Of a stretch of 64,000 bases of DNA, positions 9,215 to 18,840 are shown one piece after another; positions within the stretch are counted from its first letter, which is position 1, and the number at the start of each line of letters is the position of its first letter. A program made the position numbers and the translations under genes. The DNA is from Sphingomonas azotifigens NBRC 15497 (GTDB lineage: Bacteria; Pseudomonadota; Alphaproteobacteria; Sphingomonadales; Sphingomonadaceae): positions 124,001 through 188,000 of the forward strand of contig NZ_BCTR01000014.1 of assembly GCF_002091475.1 (NCBI RefSeq). Reading direction: 5' to 3'. The notes under the pieces are model-generated. The model saw only the letters and a program-made list of their open reading frames with translations. It was not told where the DNA came from and searched no databases.

Positions 9215-10827
9215 ACCTGATGACAATGCGCGCGCTTTCCACCGAAACCCGGCCCTGGTGGCGCGGCGCGGTGATCTACCAGATCTATCCGCGCAGCTTC
9301 GCAGACTCGAACGGCGACGGCGTCGGCGACCTACCCGGCATCACCGCGCGGCTCGATCATGTCGCGGCGCTCGGCGTGGATGCGGTGTGGATCTCGCCCT
9401 TCTTCACGTCACCGATGCGGGACTTCGGCTATGACATCGCCGATTTCTGCGATGTCGATCCCGTGTTCGGTACCCTCGCCGACTTCGACGCGCTGGTCGC
9501 CCGCGCCCATGCGCTGGGCCTCAAGGTTCTGATCGACCAGGTTTATTCGCATAGCTCGGACCAGCACGCCTGGTTCCGGGAGAGCCGCACCAGCCGCACC
9601 AACGCACGCGCCGACTGGTATGTCTGGGCCGATGCCAAGCCCGACGGCAGCCCGCCCAACAACTGGCAATCGGTGTTCGGCGGCCCGGCCTGGACCTGGG
9701 ATGCCCGCCGCGGCCAATATTATCTCCACAATTTCCTGCGCGAGCAGCCCGACCTCAACTTCCACAATCCCGAAGTACAGGCCGCCACCCTTGCCACCGC
9801 CAAGTTCTGGCTCGATCGCGGCGTCGACGGCTTCCGCCTCGATGCGATCAACTTCACCATGCACGATCCGGAGCTGCGCGATAACCCGCCCGCGCCGGAC
9901 ACGGGGCTCCCGCGCACCCGCCCGTTCGACTTCCAGCAGCATCTCTACAACCAGAGCCATGCCGACATCCCGCTGCTGCTGGAGAAGCTACGCGCGCTGG
10001 CGGACCGCTATCCCGGCCGCTTCACCGTCGCCGAAGTCGGCGGGCCTGCGCCCGAAGCCGAGATGCACCTGTTCACCGCCGGCGAGACCCGCCTGAACAG
10101 CGCCTATGGCTTCAACTTCCTCTACGCCGATCGCCTGACCCCCGCGCTTGTCCGCGATGCTGTCGCAGAGTGGCCCGAGGCGCCGGGCGTGGGCTGGCCG
10201 AGCTGGGCGTTCGAGAACCACGACGCCCCCCGCGCCATCTCGCGCTGGGTCGCGCCCGAGCACCGCGCCGCCTTCGCCGCGCTCAAGATGCTGCTGCTGC
10301 TCTCCTTACGCGGCAATGCGATCCTGTACTATGGCGAGGAACTGGGCCTCACCCAGGTCGAGATCGGGTTCGAGGACCTGCAGGATCCCGAGGCGATCGC
10401 CAACTGGCCGCTCACCCTCAGCCGCGACGGCGCGCGGACGCCGATGCCATGGGTGGCCGATGCCCCCAATGCCGGCTTCTCGGTCGCCCGCCCCTGGCTG
10501 CCGCTGGGCGCGGACCATCTCGGCCGCGCGGTAGACGTGCAGGAGGGCGACCCCGCCTCGTTGCTCCGGCTGACCCGCCGGCTGATAGACCTGCGCAAGC
10601 AGCACGCAGCGCTGGTCGAAGGGGCGATGACGGTGCTCCACGCCGACGAAGCGCTGCTGGTCTTCGCGCGCAGCACCGGCGACGCGCGCCTGGTCTGCGC
10701 CTTCAACCTCTCGGCGGCGCCGGTCGACCTGCCGCCCGCGCTGTTCGACGGGCTGGCAGTGGTGGAGGCGCTGAACGGCGCCACGCTCCATCGCCTGCCA
10801 GCTTACGCCGCACTCATCGCCGGCTGA
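9211..10827 (+). CDS. Cytoplasmic GH13 alpha-glucosidase
   Basis: 538 residues from a GTG at 9211 with GGAG seven bases upstream; it overlaps the stop of the secreted amylase by four bases. No signal peptide. The N-terminus has the oligo-1,6-/alpha-glucosidase signature (VIYQIYPRSFADSNGDG, residues 21-37). Catalytic residues are D211 (GFRLDAINF), E275 (VAEVGG) and D338 (FENHD). It most likely hydrolyses maltose or maltodextrins delivered by the MFS permease to glucose in the cytoplasm. Its last 25 bases overlap the convergent antiporter gene. Confidence 0.9.
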   Translation: MNLMTMRALSTETRPWWRGAVIYQIYPRSFADSNGDGVGDLPGITARLDHVAALGVDAVWISPFFTSPMRDFGYDIADFCDVDPVFGTLADFDALVARAHALGLKVLIDQVYSHSSDQHAWFRESRTSRTNARADWYVWADAKPDGSPPNNWQSVFGGPAWTWDARRGQYYLHNFLREQPDLNFHNPEVQAATLATAKFWLDRGVDGFRLDAINFTMHDPELRDNPPAPDTGLPRTRPFDFQQHLYNQSHADIPLLLEKLRALADRYPGRFTVAEVGGPAPEAEMHLFTAGETRLNSAYGFNFLYADRLTPALVRDAVAEWPEAPGVGWPSWAFENHDAPRAISRWVAPEHRAAFAALKMLLLLSLRGNAILYYGEELGLTQVEIGFEDLQDPEAIANWPLTLSRDGARTPMPWVADAPNAGFSVARPWLPLGADHLGRAVDVQEGDPASLLRLTRRLIDLRKQHAALVEGAMTVLHADEALLVFARSTGDARLVCAFNLSAAPVDLPPALFDGLAVVEALNGATLHRLPAYAALIAG

Positions 10828-12458
10828 TCCGATCCCGCCGGCATCCCGCGGGCGAGCTCGATCATCCGGTTGGCGGTCTCGCGCTCGCCCATCACCACCT
10901 CGTCGGCCCCCAGGCCTTCGAGGTGCGCGACCTCGTCGGCCGAATGGGCCCGGACCACCACCGGCACGCCCGGCGCCAGCTGGCGGGCATGCTGGAGGAT
11001 CGCCCCGCCCTCGAACCCGGCGGGGATGGCGATCAGCAGCTTGCTCGCCTGACCGATCTGCGCCGCGACGAGGGTGCGCACATCGACGGCATTGCCCGCC
11101 ACCACGGTGATGCCGGCCTTGCGCGCCTGCTCGGCCATGTCGTTCTGGTCCTCGATCAGCGCGAAGGCCTTGCCGTGCTGCTGGAGATCCTCGGCGATCA
11201 TCTTGCCCACCCGGCCATAGCCGATCAGGATGACATGGCCCTTGGGCAGGTCGATCGGGGCCACTGCCTCCCGTCCCGCTTCGGCGGCCTCGTAGCGCTT
11301 GGCGACCCAGGCGAACAGGAACGGGTTGAGGAAGATCGACAGCATCGCCGCCGCCAGCACCACATCGCGCGCCGCCGCCGGCATCAAGCCGAGATCGGTG
11401 CCGAGGCCCGCCAGGATGAACGAGAACTCGCCGATCTGGGCGAGGCTCACTGCCACCGTAAGGCCGGTATGGTTCGAATAGCCGAACAGCCGCACGATCC
11501 CGTACGCCGCCAGCGACTTGCCGATAAGGATGACCGCCACCGCCGCCAGCAGCACCAGCGGCTGCTCGACCAGCACCGAGGGATTGAACAACATCCCCAC
11601 CGAGACGAAGAACAGCACCGCGAAGGCGTCACGCAGCGGCAGCGTCTCCTCGGTCGCGCGGCGGCTGAGCGAGGTTTCGCCGAGGATCATGCCGGCGAAG
11701 AAAGCGCCGAGCGCGAACGACACGTCGAACGCCAGCGCCGCGCCGAATGCCACCCCGAGCGCGATCGCCAGCACCGCCAGCCGGAAAAGCTCCTGCGAGC
11801 CGGTGCCGACCACCCATTGCAGCGTCCACGGGATCACCCGCCTGCCGACCACCAGCATCAGCGCGACGAAGCCGGCCACCTTGAGGAAAGTGGACAGCAA
11901 GGGCTGGAGCAGCGACCCGCCGCCCTCGCCGCTCATCACTTCGCCCAGCACCGGCAGCAGCACCAGCGCCACCACCATCGCCAGGTCCTCGACGATCAGC
12001 CAGCCGACCGCGATCCGCCCGCGCTCGGTCTGGACGATATCGTGCCCCTGCAGCGCGCGCAGCAGTACCACCGTACTGGCAACCGATAACGAGAGGCCGA
12101 AGACGATGCCGGCCTGCAATCCCCAGCCGGCGACAGTGGCAAGGCCGATGCCCATCGCCGTCGCCGCAGCGATCTGCACCACCGCGCCGGGCACGGCGAT
12201 ACGGCGCACCGACATCAGGTCGCGCAGCGAGAAGTGCAGGCCGACGCCGAACATCAGCAGGATCACGCCGATCTCGGCCAGCTCGTTGGCGAGCCCCGAA
12301 TTGGCGACGAAGCCGGGCGTAAACGGCCCGACGGCCACACCCGCGAGCAGATAGCCGGCGATGGGCGAAACTTTGATCCGGTGCGCGATCGCGCCGAAAA
12401 TGAAGGCGACGACAAGTCCGGCGACGATGGTGGCGATCAGGGGCGCATGATGCGGCAT
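10803..12458 (-). CDS. YbaL/KefB-type K+/H+ antiporter (CPA2) with TrkA-N domain
   Basis: 551 residues, ATG preceded by AAGGAGG four bases upstream. About twelve membrane segments fill the first 390 residues, with CPA2-type patterns (GYLLAGVAVGPFTPGF near the start, LGAFFAGMILGE in the middle). The cytoplasmic C-terminal part carries a Rossmann TrkA-N/RCK fold (VILIGYGRVGKMIAEDL) about residues 408-530. Length matches E. coli YbaL (about 558). It exchanges cations for protons across the inner membrane with nucleotide gating. Located downstream of two small membrane ORFs on the same strand; its 3' end overlaps the glucosidase gene. Confidence 0.9.
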   Translation of the reverse strand: MPHHAPLIATIVAGLVVAFIFGAIAHRIKVSPIAGYLLAGVAVGPFTPGFVANSGLANELAEIGVILLMFGVGLHFSLRDLMSVRRIAVPGAVVQIAAATAMGIGLATVAGWGLQAGIVFGLSLSVASTVVLLRALQGHDIVQTERGRIAVGWLIVEDLAMVVALVLLPVLGEVMSGEGGGSLLQPLLSTFLKVAGFVALMLVVGRRVIPWTLQWVVGTGSQELFRLAVLAIALGVAFGAALAFDVSFALGAFFAGMILGETSLSRRATEETLPLRDAFAVLFFVSVGMLFNPSVLVEQPLVLLAAVAVILIGKSLAAYGIVRLFGYSNHTGLTVAVSLAQIGEFSFILAGLGTDLGLMPAAARDVVLAAAMLSIFLNPFLFAWVAKRYEAAEAGREAVAPIDLPKGHVILIGYGRVGKMIAEDLQQHGKAFALIEDQNDMAEQARKAGITVVAGNAVDVRTLVAAQIGQASKLLIAIPAGFEGGAILQHARQLAPGVPVVVRAHSADEVAHLEGLGADEVVMGERETANRMIELARGMPAGSDQPAMSAA

Positions 12459-12527
12459 CGATCCTCCTTGACATGGAAAACTGGTTCGACACCGGCCGCG
12501 CCTGAAGGCGACCGGTGTCGATGCAGG

Positions 12528-12641
12528 TCAGGCCTGGGCCGCGCCGATCGCAGCTGCCAACAGCGCCGCGGCACCGGCGATGCCGGACCAGACGGCGATG
12601 GCAAACCACTTGGGCGGCCGCTTGCCTCTTCTTCTACGCAT
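12528..12641 (-). CDS. Small 37-aa single-pass membrane peptide (hypothetical)
   Basis: An ATG at 12641 follows a GAGGAGGG ribosome site and opens 37 codons ending in TGA. The product starts with a strongly basic stretch (MRRRRGKRPPKW) and continues as one hydrophobic helix (about residues 12-36). That layout suits a small inner-membrane peptide with its N-terminus inside. It lies 69 bp upstream of the antiporter gene and could be co-transcribed. No family is recognised; the case rests on the ribosome site and composition. Confidence 0.5.
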   Translation of the reverse strand: MRRRRGKRPPKWFAIAVWSGIAGAAALLAAAIGAAQA

Positions 12642-12707
12642 AAGGCCCTCCTCTACCGCCGCAGTGGCGGCGAAGACGAAGTTCAGGCTTGAAGGCGCAC
12701 GTGGCGC

Positions 12708-13106
12708 CTAGCGGCTCCTTCCCGGTGGCGAGCGTGCGCCGCGCGCGCCGCAGCGGACCGGGCGCAGCACCTTGGCCGGTGTGCACGCGGGGAGCAGAAC
12801 GAGAAGGACGAGGATCGAGGCGAGCGCCGGCGCCAGGGCGAGCACGGCGCCGCTACCCGCAGCGCCATCCTGCCGCCCGCCGCGGGCGCTCTGCCAGAGG
12901 CCGACGCCCTGATCGCCGCGCTTGGCAGCAATCGCCACGCTGGTCGTCGCGGGGTTGAAGGCCGGGCCATGGACCAGCGTATCCGGCGGGCCGAGGGGCG
13001 CCACCGCGCCAAACAGCAGCGCCACCACGAGGGCCCAGACCGCCGCCGGCAGCGGAACGCGCCATCGGATGCCGCGATCGGGCAAGCGGGGGAAAGCATG
13101 GGCCAT
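12708..13106 (-). CDS. Hypothetical two-pass membrane protein
   Basis: 132 residues from an ATG at 13106 (GTGGG upstream, a weak ribosome site). Two hydrophobic segments are visible, about residues 17-38 and 92-113, separated by a polar loop, with an Arg-rich tail. It begins 45 bp after the amidohydrolase stop and precedes the 37-aa ORF and the antiporter, all leftward. No recognisable domain. Competing frames over this stretch are Arg/Ala-rich and less protein-like, so this frame is preferred, with moderate confidence. Confidence 0.45.
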   Translation of the reverse strand: MAHAFPRLPDRGIRWRVPLPAAVWALVVALLFGAVAPLGPPDTLVHGPAFNPATTSVAIAAKRGDQGVGLWQSARGGRQDGAAGSGAVLALAPALASILVLLVLLPACTPAKVLRPVRCGARGARSPPGRSR

Positions 13107-13151
13107 CCCACGATCAACGCTCCGATCGCGCAATGGTGCCGTAACGAAATG

Positions 13152-15191
13152 TTACTTCGGCATGCCGCTCAAGCCGCTCGCCTTGCGCAGCGCATCGCCG
13201 TCGAGCCGATAACCGTCGAGGAACACGGTGCGGACATGGCGAAGATTGCCGATGTCCTTCGAGACATCGCCTTCCACCAGGAGGATATCGGCGGTCTTGC
13301 CCGGCGCGATCGCCCCGACCCGATCGGCCATGCCCACCATCCGCGCGGGAACGATCGTCGCGGTCTGCAGCGCCTCGACATTGGTCAGGCCGGCTTTCTC
13401 GTACAGCTCGAGCTCGCGAACGATTTCGAGGCCATAGCCGTCGGTGCCGGCAACGATCGGCACCCCGGCCTGGTGCAGCCGCCCAACCACCTCGACCATC
13501 TTGTCGAAGCTCTTGCGGAAATCATCGCGGGTCAGGCCGCCGAACAGCGGATAACCGCCGATCTTCCAGCCGCGCGCAACCGCCGGCGGCGCGATATCCG
13601 CATAGGCGGCATAATCGAGCGGCACCGCGCTGCCGTCCGAGGTCATCAGCGGCTCCCAGGTCGACAGGGTCGGGTCGATGATCGTCTTGCGCCTGGCGAG
13701 CTCGGCATAGAAGGCGCGCCACTCGGGCGCATCGAGGTTCAGGTCCTTGCCGTACTGGGCCGGACCTTCGAGCCGCGCGGCGGTATTGGCCTTGTCGACC
13801 ACCGCCTGCGGCATCCCCTGCATCAGGATGAAATTGATGTGGGTGACCTCGTCATAGCCCGCGCGCACGGCGTCGAGCGGCCGCATATGCGCAGGCACAT
13901 GGCCATGCACGTGCATCCCCAGCCGGTGCGCCTCGGCCGCCGCAGGCGCGATCCACGCCGGGTCCATCGAGGTGTAGAACTTCACCCCCCACATGCCGGC
14001 CGCCTTGACCTTGCGAACCGCCGCGATCGCCTCCGCCTCGGACGACACGGTCAAGGCCATCTGGGCAGCGAGCGGATCCTTCTTGTCGATGATCACCGAC
14101 ACCTTGCCGTCGGGCGCCAGCAGATCGCCAGCGGCGCGGCGCTTAAAAATGCTCTGTGCATCCTCGATCGACGAACCCGGGCTGCGATAATTGGTAATGC
14201 CGGTCGCGACATTCTGCAGCAGGTTCCAGTCGTCGCCGACATGCTGGTGCGAATCCCACAGGCCGGGAAGCAGCGTCCGGCCATGCCCGTCGATCACGGT
14301 CACGTCCTTCGCGGCACGGATGCTGCTCGCGGGGCCGAGCTTGGCGACCTTGCCGTCGGCGATCAGTACCGACTGATCCGGTAAGTAACGCCCGCCGACC
14401 GAGTCGAACACCAGCACATGGGCGATCAGCGTCGGCGTCCGATTGGCCGGCGCGAGGAAGCTATGCGCCACCTCGCGCACCATGTCCGCCGCCGCCTTGT
14501 CCTGGATTTCCTTCAGCTTCGGGCCCGCCGCTTCGAAACCAGCGGGCAGCAGCGCGAGCACACCCGCCGACCCGAAATAATGGTTCTGCGCATCGAGCCA
14601 GACCGGCGACGGCGAAAAGCCGAGGCCCGAGATCTGGGCGAGTTTCACGACCTTCTTGCCGCCGGGTCCATCGATTTCCACCGGCGCGCCGATGGCGATG
14701 CTGGCATGGCCGCTCGGCAGCAGGTCGAGCCCTGCGGGACCCGCCGCAACCAGCGCATTGATGTCGAGTTCGCCGGCAAGCCAGGGCCCGCCATAGCTAT
14801 TGTAGCGCGCGCTGCCGAACGGCTTCTCGCCGGAATCGACCACCGTTTTCCAGTGCGCGATACCGCCAGGATCGACGCTGAAATTCTCGGTCGCATCGCC
14901 GCTGTCGGTGAAACCGCGCACGGCAAGCTCGGTCGGCCGCTGGTCTGGCCCGAGCCTGACCACTTCGTCCGTTTCGGTGACCCAGCCGCGCAGCGACATC
15001 GACATGCGATAGGCGATCCGCCCATCCGGCAGCGTCCACGACCAGACATCGCCATGCTTGCCGGCCGTCGAACTGATCGTGAAGTGCCGCGCGTCGCTTG
15101 GCGGGGTGAGCAGATCGGCTTTCTGGGTCTGCGCCGCAGCGGGCGGCACGACAGCGGCGGCAAGTAGAAGCGCAAGGCGAAGGTGGCGCAT
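13152..15191 (-). CDS. Secreted amidohydrolase-family metal-dependent hydrolase
   Basis: 679 residues from an ATG at 15191, followed at once by a signal peptide (MRHLRLALLLAAAVVPPAAA-Q); a longer upstream frame is non-coding in character. The first 300 residues are an unassigned beta-rich region. The rest is an amidohydrolase TIM barrel: LLPGLWDSHQH with the metal-binding HxH, VHGHV, a THINF histidine, and GTDG carrying the late aspartate. The pattern is that of periplasmic imidazolonepropionase/prolidase-like amidohydrolases. Divergent from the TonB receptor at 15620, which may supply its substrate. Substrate unknown. Confidence 0.85.
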   Translation of the reverse strand: MRHLRLALLLAAAVVPPAAAQTQKADLLTPPSDARHFTISSTAGKHGDVWSWTLPDGRIAYRMSMSLRGWVTETDEVVRLGPDQRPTELAVRGFTDSGDATENFSVDPGGIAHWKTVVDSGEKPFGSARYNSYGGPWLAGELDINALVAAGPAGLDLLPSGHASIAIGAPVEIDGPGGKKVVKLAQISGLGFSPSPVWLDAQNHYFGSAGVLALLPAGFEAAGPKLKEIQDKAAADMVREVAHSFLAPANRTPTLIAHVLVFDSVGGRYLPDQSVLIADGKVAKLGPASSIRAAKDVTVIDGHGRTLLPGLWDSHQHVGDDWNLLQNVATGITNYRSPGSSIEDAQSIFKRRAAGDLLAPDGKVSVIIDKKDPLAAQMALTVSSEAEAIAAVRKVKAAGMWGVKFYTSMDPAWIAPAAAEAHRLGMHVHGHVPAHMRPLDAVRAGYDEVTHINFILMQGMPQAVVDKANTAARLEGPAQYGKDLNLDAPEWRAFYAELARRKTIIDPTLSTWEPLMTSDGSAVPLDYAAYADIAPPAVARGWKIGGYPLFGGLTRDDFRKSFDKMVEVVGRLHQAGVPIVAGTDGYGLEIVRELELYEKAGLTNVEALQTATIVPARMVGMADRVGAIAPGKTADILLVEGDVSKDIGNLRHVRTVFLDGYRLDGDALRKASGLSGMPK

Positions 15192-15619
15192 GACAGTCCC
15201 CCAACTGGATGCGGGACAGTCTGACATGGAGTCCATTGGCAGGCAATTGACTCCAGCAAAGCGCCAAGTGTTGCCGCAACAACGCGCTGCGTGGCCAAAC
15301 TGCATTGCCTGACCAAAGTCCGTTGACGGCCAGACCAACCTGTGAAAGATACCGCTAACATGACGCCGGCAGGATAAGTCGGCGCGCAGCGGGAAGAGGA
15401 GCGATGGGCGTACGCAAGCATCGGACCCAGGGCATAGCCACTGCAAGGGCGTGCGTTGCCTGCCACGCCGATCCGCCCTGAACCAAGCATATTGAACCAA
15501 CGACGTATCGGAACCTGCACGTTGCGCTTCACGGAAGGGCGGCGATGCCCCGACGCGCGCGTATCGCCTGCAACAGGAAGACAACCGGCCGGGGGCCGGA
15601 GATTTGAGGGGACCTGACC
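15192..15619. promoter_or_regulatory. 428-bp divergent control region, amidohydrolase / TonB receptor
   Basis: No convincing ORF is seen here. A 13-bp perfect palindrome TGTTGCCGCAACA lies at 15269-15281 and is the best operator candidate. A TTGACG hexamer at 15323-15328 followed 17 bases later by AAGATA could be a rightward promoter, leaving a leader of about 270 nt before the receptor start. A GGAAC near 15510 has no matching -10 at the right spacing, so it is not an EcfG site. The receptor ATG is preceded by GAGGGGAC. Confidence 0.45.
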
Positions 15620-18600
15620 ATGAGCATGCACCACCGCAACTTCCACGCCGCCCGCGCCACCTTGCTGTGCGCCACCATGTTGAGCGCCGCCTGCGCACCG
15701 GCCGCCTGGGCGCAGACCACGGCACCGCAGGCGCCGCAAGCCACGGAAGCACCCAACACCGGCGAGCAGGAAATCGTCGTCACCGGATACCGGCAGAGCC
15801 TTGCCAAGGCGGTCAACGCCAAGCGCGATGCCACCGGTTTCACCGACTCGATCTTCGCCGAGGACATCGGCAAGTTCCCGGACACCAACATCGCCGAATC
15901 GTTCAATCGCATCCCCGGCATCACGATCACCCGCGACGTGACCGGCGAAGGCGTGAATGTCGCGATCCGCGGCCTCGGCTCGAACTTCACCAACGTCACC
16001 CTGAACGGCGCGCCGATCGCCGTCGCCTCGTCGGGCGCCACCGATGCGCAGGGCACCGATCGCTCGGTCGACCTCAGCTTCTTCCCGACCGACCTGTTCA
16101 CCAAGCTGACCGTGAACAAGAGCTACACCGCCAACCTGCTGGAAGGCGGCGCGGCGGGCAATGTCGACCTGCGCTCGGCCCGGCCGTTCGACCGGCCGGA
16201 TTCGTTCATCGCCTATAGCCTGCAGGGCTCGAACCAGGAGCCCGAGAAGCGGATCGGCGGCCGCGGCTCGCTGATCGGCAGCTGGCACAACGACACGATC
16301 GGCATCCTGGCCGGTGTCTCCGCCCAGCGACTCTATACCCGCACCAAGGGCTTCGAGACGATCGGCTATACCAACCCATCGCTCACCGCCGCGCAGTGCG
16401 GCGCGGGCAACACGTGCAATACCCAATATGGCGGCAACAACTGGACGATCCCGTCGACCGTGCCCGCCAATGCCGGCGCCGGCCTGGTCGCCGGCACGGT
16501 GATCGACAATGCCTTCCTGCTTTCCAAGAACCCCGGCGCGACGACCCAGCAGATCGACAACGGCCTGATCCCGCGCCTGGGCCGCATCGCCGATATCCGT
16601 GGCCCGCGCGACCGCATCAACGCGATCGCCAGCGCCGAATGGCGCCCGTCGGACACGCTGCATTTCTACATCGACGGTCTCTATGGCTATAAGCACAACG
16701 AGCTGATCCGCGAGGACATGGCCTGGATCGGCCGCAACGGCGCCGCGATCCCGCTCAACCTGAAGTTCGACAAGTCGGATTGCAGCGCGGGCTGCACCGT
16801 CACCAGCGGCACCTTCGCCAACACCCAGTTCTTCGACGAATTCCGCCCCTATTACGAGACCACCGAGCTGTGGAGCGTCAATCCGGGAGCCGAATGGACG
16901 ATCAACGACAAGCTGAAGCTGAACCTCCAGGGCAATTACGCCCGCTCGACCTTCCACCGCGAGAGCCCGACGGTCGGCGCCACCACGCCGCTCGGCCAGG
17001 GTGCCACCGTCACCTACACCAACAATGGCGGCATCCCGGACATCAAGAGCAGCCTGGACCTCAACAACCCGGCCAATTTCGGCTGGTACACCGGCAGCCG
17101 CCTCAACATGCAGGACGAGCGCCGGCTCAACAAGAACAAGGGCGTACGCGGCGACCTGACCTGGGGCGATCGCGCGCTGAACCTGCAGGTCGGCGGCGCC
17201 TGGGACGATGTGTCGCGCCGGATCCGTGGCTATGACAATACCGGCCCGTGGCAGAACGCCGCCTGCGGCGACAGCCCCAGCGTGTACCTGCCCAGCCCGA
17301 ACTTGCAGCCGCCCTGCGAGGGCCTGAACGTGAAGGGCGCGGCGCCCGGGTCCGCCTATCCCACCTATCCCGGCCTTGGCACCGGCTATACGACCGGCAT
17401 GAGCGGCCCGGTCACCTATGCCGGCTCGCTGATCCCCAACGCATCGTTCCCGAGCTATCTGAAGCCCGGCCCCGCCGGCTTCGTGACGGTCGACTGGGAT
17501 GCGTTCCGCAAGGCCAGCAACTACGATCTCTACCATGCTAATGAGCCGGAAAGCGGCGGTTCCAACACCGGCGCCAGCGGCGGCCTGATCCGCGAAGTGG
17601 TCAAGAGCGCCTTCGCCACGGTGAACGGCGAGCAACTGATTGGCGGCAACATGCTGCGCTTCAATCTCGGCGTCCGCTACGTCAACACGATCCAGACGAT
17701 CGAAGGCCGCGTCTCGCTCGCCGATCCGCGCAATGCCACGGCAACCGGCACCCAGATCCCGGACGGCAGCCGCTATCCGAACATCGTCAACATCGTATCG
17801 ACGCGGAACAACTACACCCAGTGGCTGCCAGCGGCGACTCTTGCCTATGACGTGAGTCCGCATGCGGTCGTCCGCCTCGCCGCGTCGAAGACGATGACGC
17901 GCCCAGATCCGGCGGCGCAGCTGCCGGGCGTCAGCTTCGGTGCGCCTTCGGCCGACCAGGCGACGATCGGCAACCCGGCGCTGAAGCCCTATCTCTCGAC
18001 CAATATCGATCTCGGTTTCGAATATTATATCGGCCGCGAGGGCGTGGTCAGCTTCAACGCGTTCCGCAAGTCGATCGAGGGCTTTACTCAAAACCAGAAC
18101 ACCGACGTGCCGTTCTCGGCGCTGGCGCAGTACGGAATCACCTACGACACGCTGAACCCGACCCAGCGGATCGCATTGGACTCCCGCGGTGGCCCGAGCG
18201 CGGCGCGCGTGCTGGTCACCAGCCAGAGCAACGTGCCGAACAAGCTCAAGATCAACGGGCTGGAATTCCAGTGGGTGCAGCCGCTCGACTTCCTCACCGA
18301 GAAGTTCGGCGTGCGCGGCTTCGGCTTCAACGCCAACGCCACGATCGTCGACCAGACCAGCGACGGCCCGGCCAAGGCCTTCGGCGTGGCGCCGTTCACC
18401 TACAACATCACCGGCTATTATGAGCGCCACGGGGTGATGCTGCGGGTCGCGGTCACCTCGCGCGAAGGATCGCAGAGCAGCGGCGATACGCAGAACGGCA
18501 TCCCCGCAGCGGCGCTGTTCAATGCCGACTATACCAGCTGGGACTTCTCCTCGGCCTTCGATCTCGACAAGATCTTCGGGGTCAAGAAGGCGCCGCAGCT

Positions 18601-18724
18601 GACGGTGAACGTCTCCAACTTCACCAACGCGACACTGCGTTCCTACTTCCAGTTCCCGAACGCGACGTTCACCCAGTACAAGCCCGGCCGCCAGTTCCTG
18701 GTCGGCCTGCGCGGCAGCTTCTGA
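15620..18724 (+). CDS. TonB-dependent outer-membrane receptor
   Basis: 1034 residues, ATG with GAGGGGAC upstream. The signal peptide ends near AWA-Q (residue 31). The TonB box is EIVVTGYR; the plug domain has AEDIGKFPDTNIAESFNRIPG-type sequence and AIRGLGSNFTNVTLNG. The barrel ends in LVGLRGSF with a terminal Phe. Same family as the other three receptors in the window. It is transcribed alone and ends with a strong terminator. Its partner may be the divergent amidohydrolase. The ligand cannot be told from sequence; a glycan or peptide-like compound is possible. Confidence 0.9.
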   Translation: MSMHHRNFHAARATLLCATMLSAACAPAAWAQTTAPQAPQATEAPNTGEQEIVVTGYRQSLAKAVNAKRDATGFTDSIFAEDIGKFPDTNIAESFNRIPGITITRDVTGEGVNVAIRGLGSNFTNVTLNGAPIAVASSGATDAQGTDRSVDLSFFPTDLFTKLTVNKSYTANLLEGGAAGNVDLRSARPFDRPDSFIAYSLQGSNQEPEKRIGGRGSLIGSWHNDTIGILAGVSAQRLYTRTKGFETIGYTNPSLTAAQCGAGNTCNTQYGGNNWTIPSTVPANAGAGLVAGTVIDNAFLLSKNPGATTQQIDNGLIPRLGRIADIRGPRDRINAIASAEWRPSDTLHFYIDGLYGYKHNELIREDMAWIGRNGAAIPLNLKFDKSDCSAGCTVTSGTFANTQFFDEFRPYYETTELWSVNPGAEWTINDKLKLNLQGNYARSTFHRESPTVGATTPLGQGATVTYTNNGGIPDIKSSLDLNNPANFGWYTGSRLNMQDERRLNKNKGVRGDLTWGDRALNLQVGGAWDDVSRRIRGYDNTGPWQNAACGDSPSVYLPSPNLQPPCEGLNVKGAAPGSAYPTYPGLGTGYTTGMSGPVTYAGSLIPNASFPSYLKPGPAGFVTVDWDAFRKASNYDLYHANEPESGGSNTGASGGLIREVVKSAFATVNGEQLIGGNMLRFNLGVRYVNTIQTIEGRVSLADPRNATATGTQIPDGSRYPNIVNIVSTRNNYTQWLPAATLAYDVSPHAVVRLAASKTMTRPDPAAQLPGVSFGAPSADQATIGNPALKPYLSTNIDLGFEYYIGREGVVSFNAFRKSIEGFTQNQNTDVPFSALAQYGITYDTLNPTQRIALDSRGGPSAARVLVTSQSNVPNKLKINGLEFQWVQPLDFLTEKFGVRGFGFNANATIVDQTSDGPAKAFGVAPFTYNITGYYERHGVMLRVAVTSREGSQSSGDTQNGIPAAALFNADYTSWDFSSAFDLDKIFGVKKAPQLTVNVSNFTNATLRSYFQFPNATFTQYKPGRQFLVGLRGSF

Positions 18725-18734
18725 TGCGCGATAA

Positions 18735-18768
18735 CGGGGCGGCCCTTCGCGGCCGCCCCGCTCTTTTT
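18735..18768 (+). terminator. Intrinsic terminator after TonB receptor
   Basis: A stem of GGGGCGGCC and GGCCGCCCC with a short TTCGC-type loop is followed by CTCTTTTT, eleven bases after the receptor stop. This is a classical Rho-independent terminator for rightward transcription. Confidence 0.85.
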
Positions 18769-18840
18769 CCGCAGTGTCTGCCGCACATGCCCGTTTTCCG
18801 CTGAGTCCCCGTTCAAAACGGGTGCATTGCCCGACGCGCG

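Noticed and set aside
13141..13155. GTAAC-GAAAT-GTTAC inverted repeat
   Set aside because: Only a 5-bp stem overlapping the amidohydrolase stop codon; no T-run, too short to call a terminator or operator.
15510..15540. GGAAC suggesting an EcfG promoter before the second TonB receptor
   Set aside because: No GTT at 16-18 bases downstream; the nearby GTT is only about six bases away.
15192..15752. N-terminal extension of the amidohydrolase
   Set aside because: The ATG at 15191 is followed directly by a signal peptide; upstream residues would bury it and overlap the receptor gene.
18810..18832. CCCGTT/AACGGG hairpin after the pectate lyase gene
   Set aside because: Six-base stem without a T-run on the minus strand; not enough for a terminator call.
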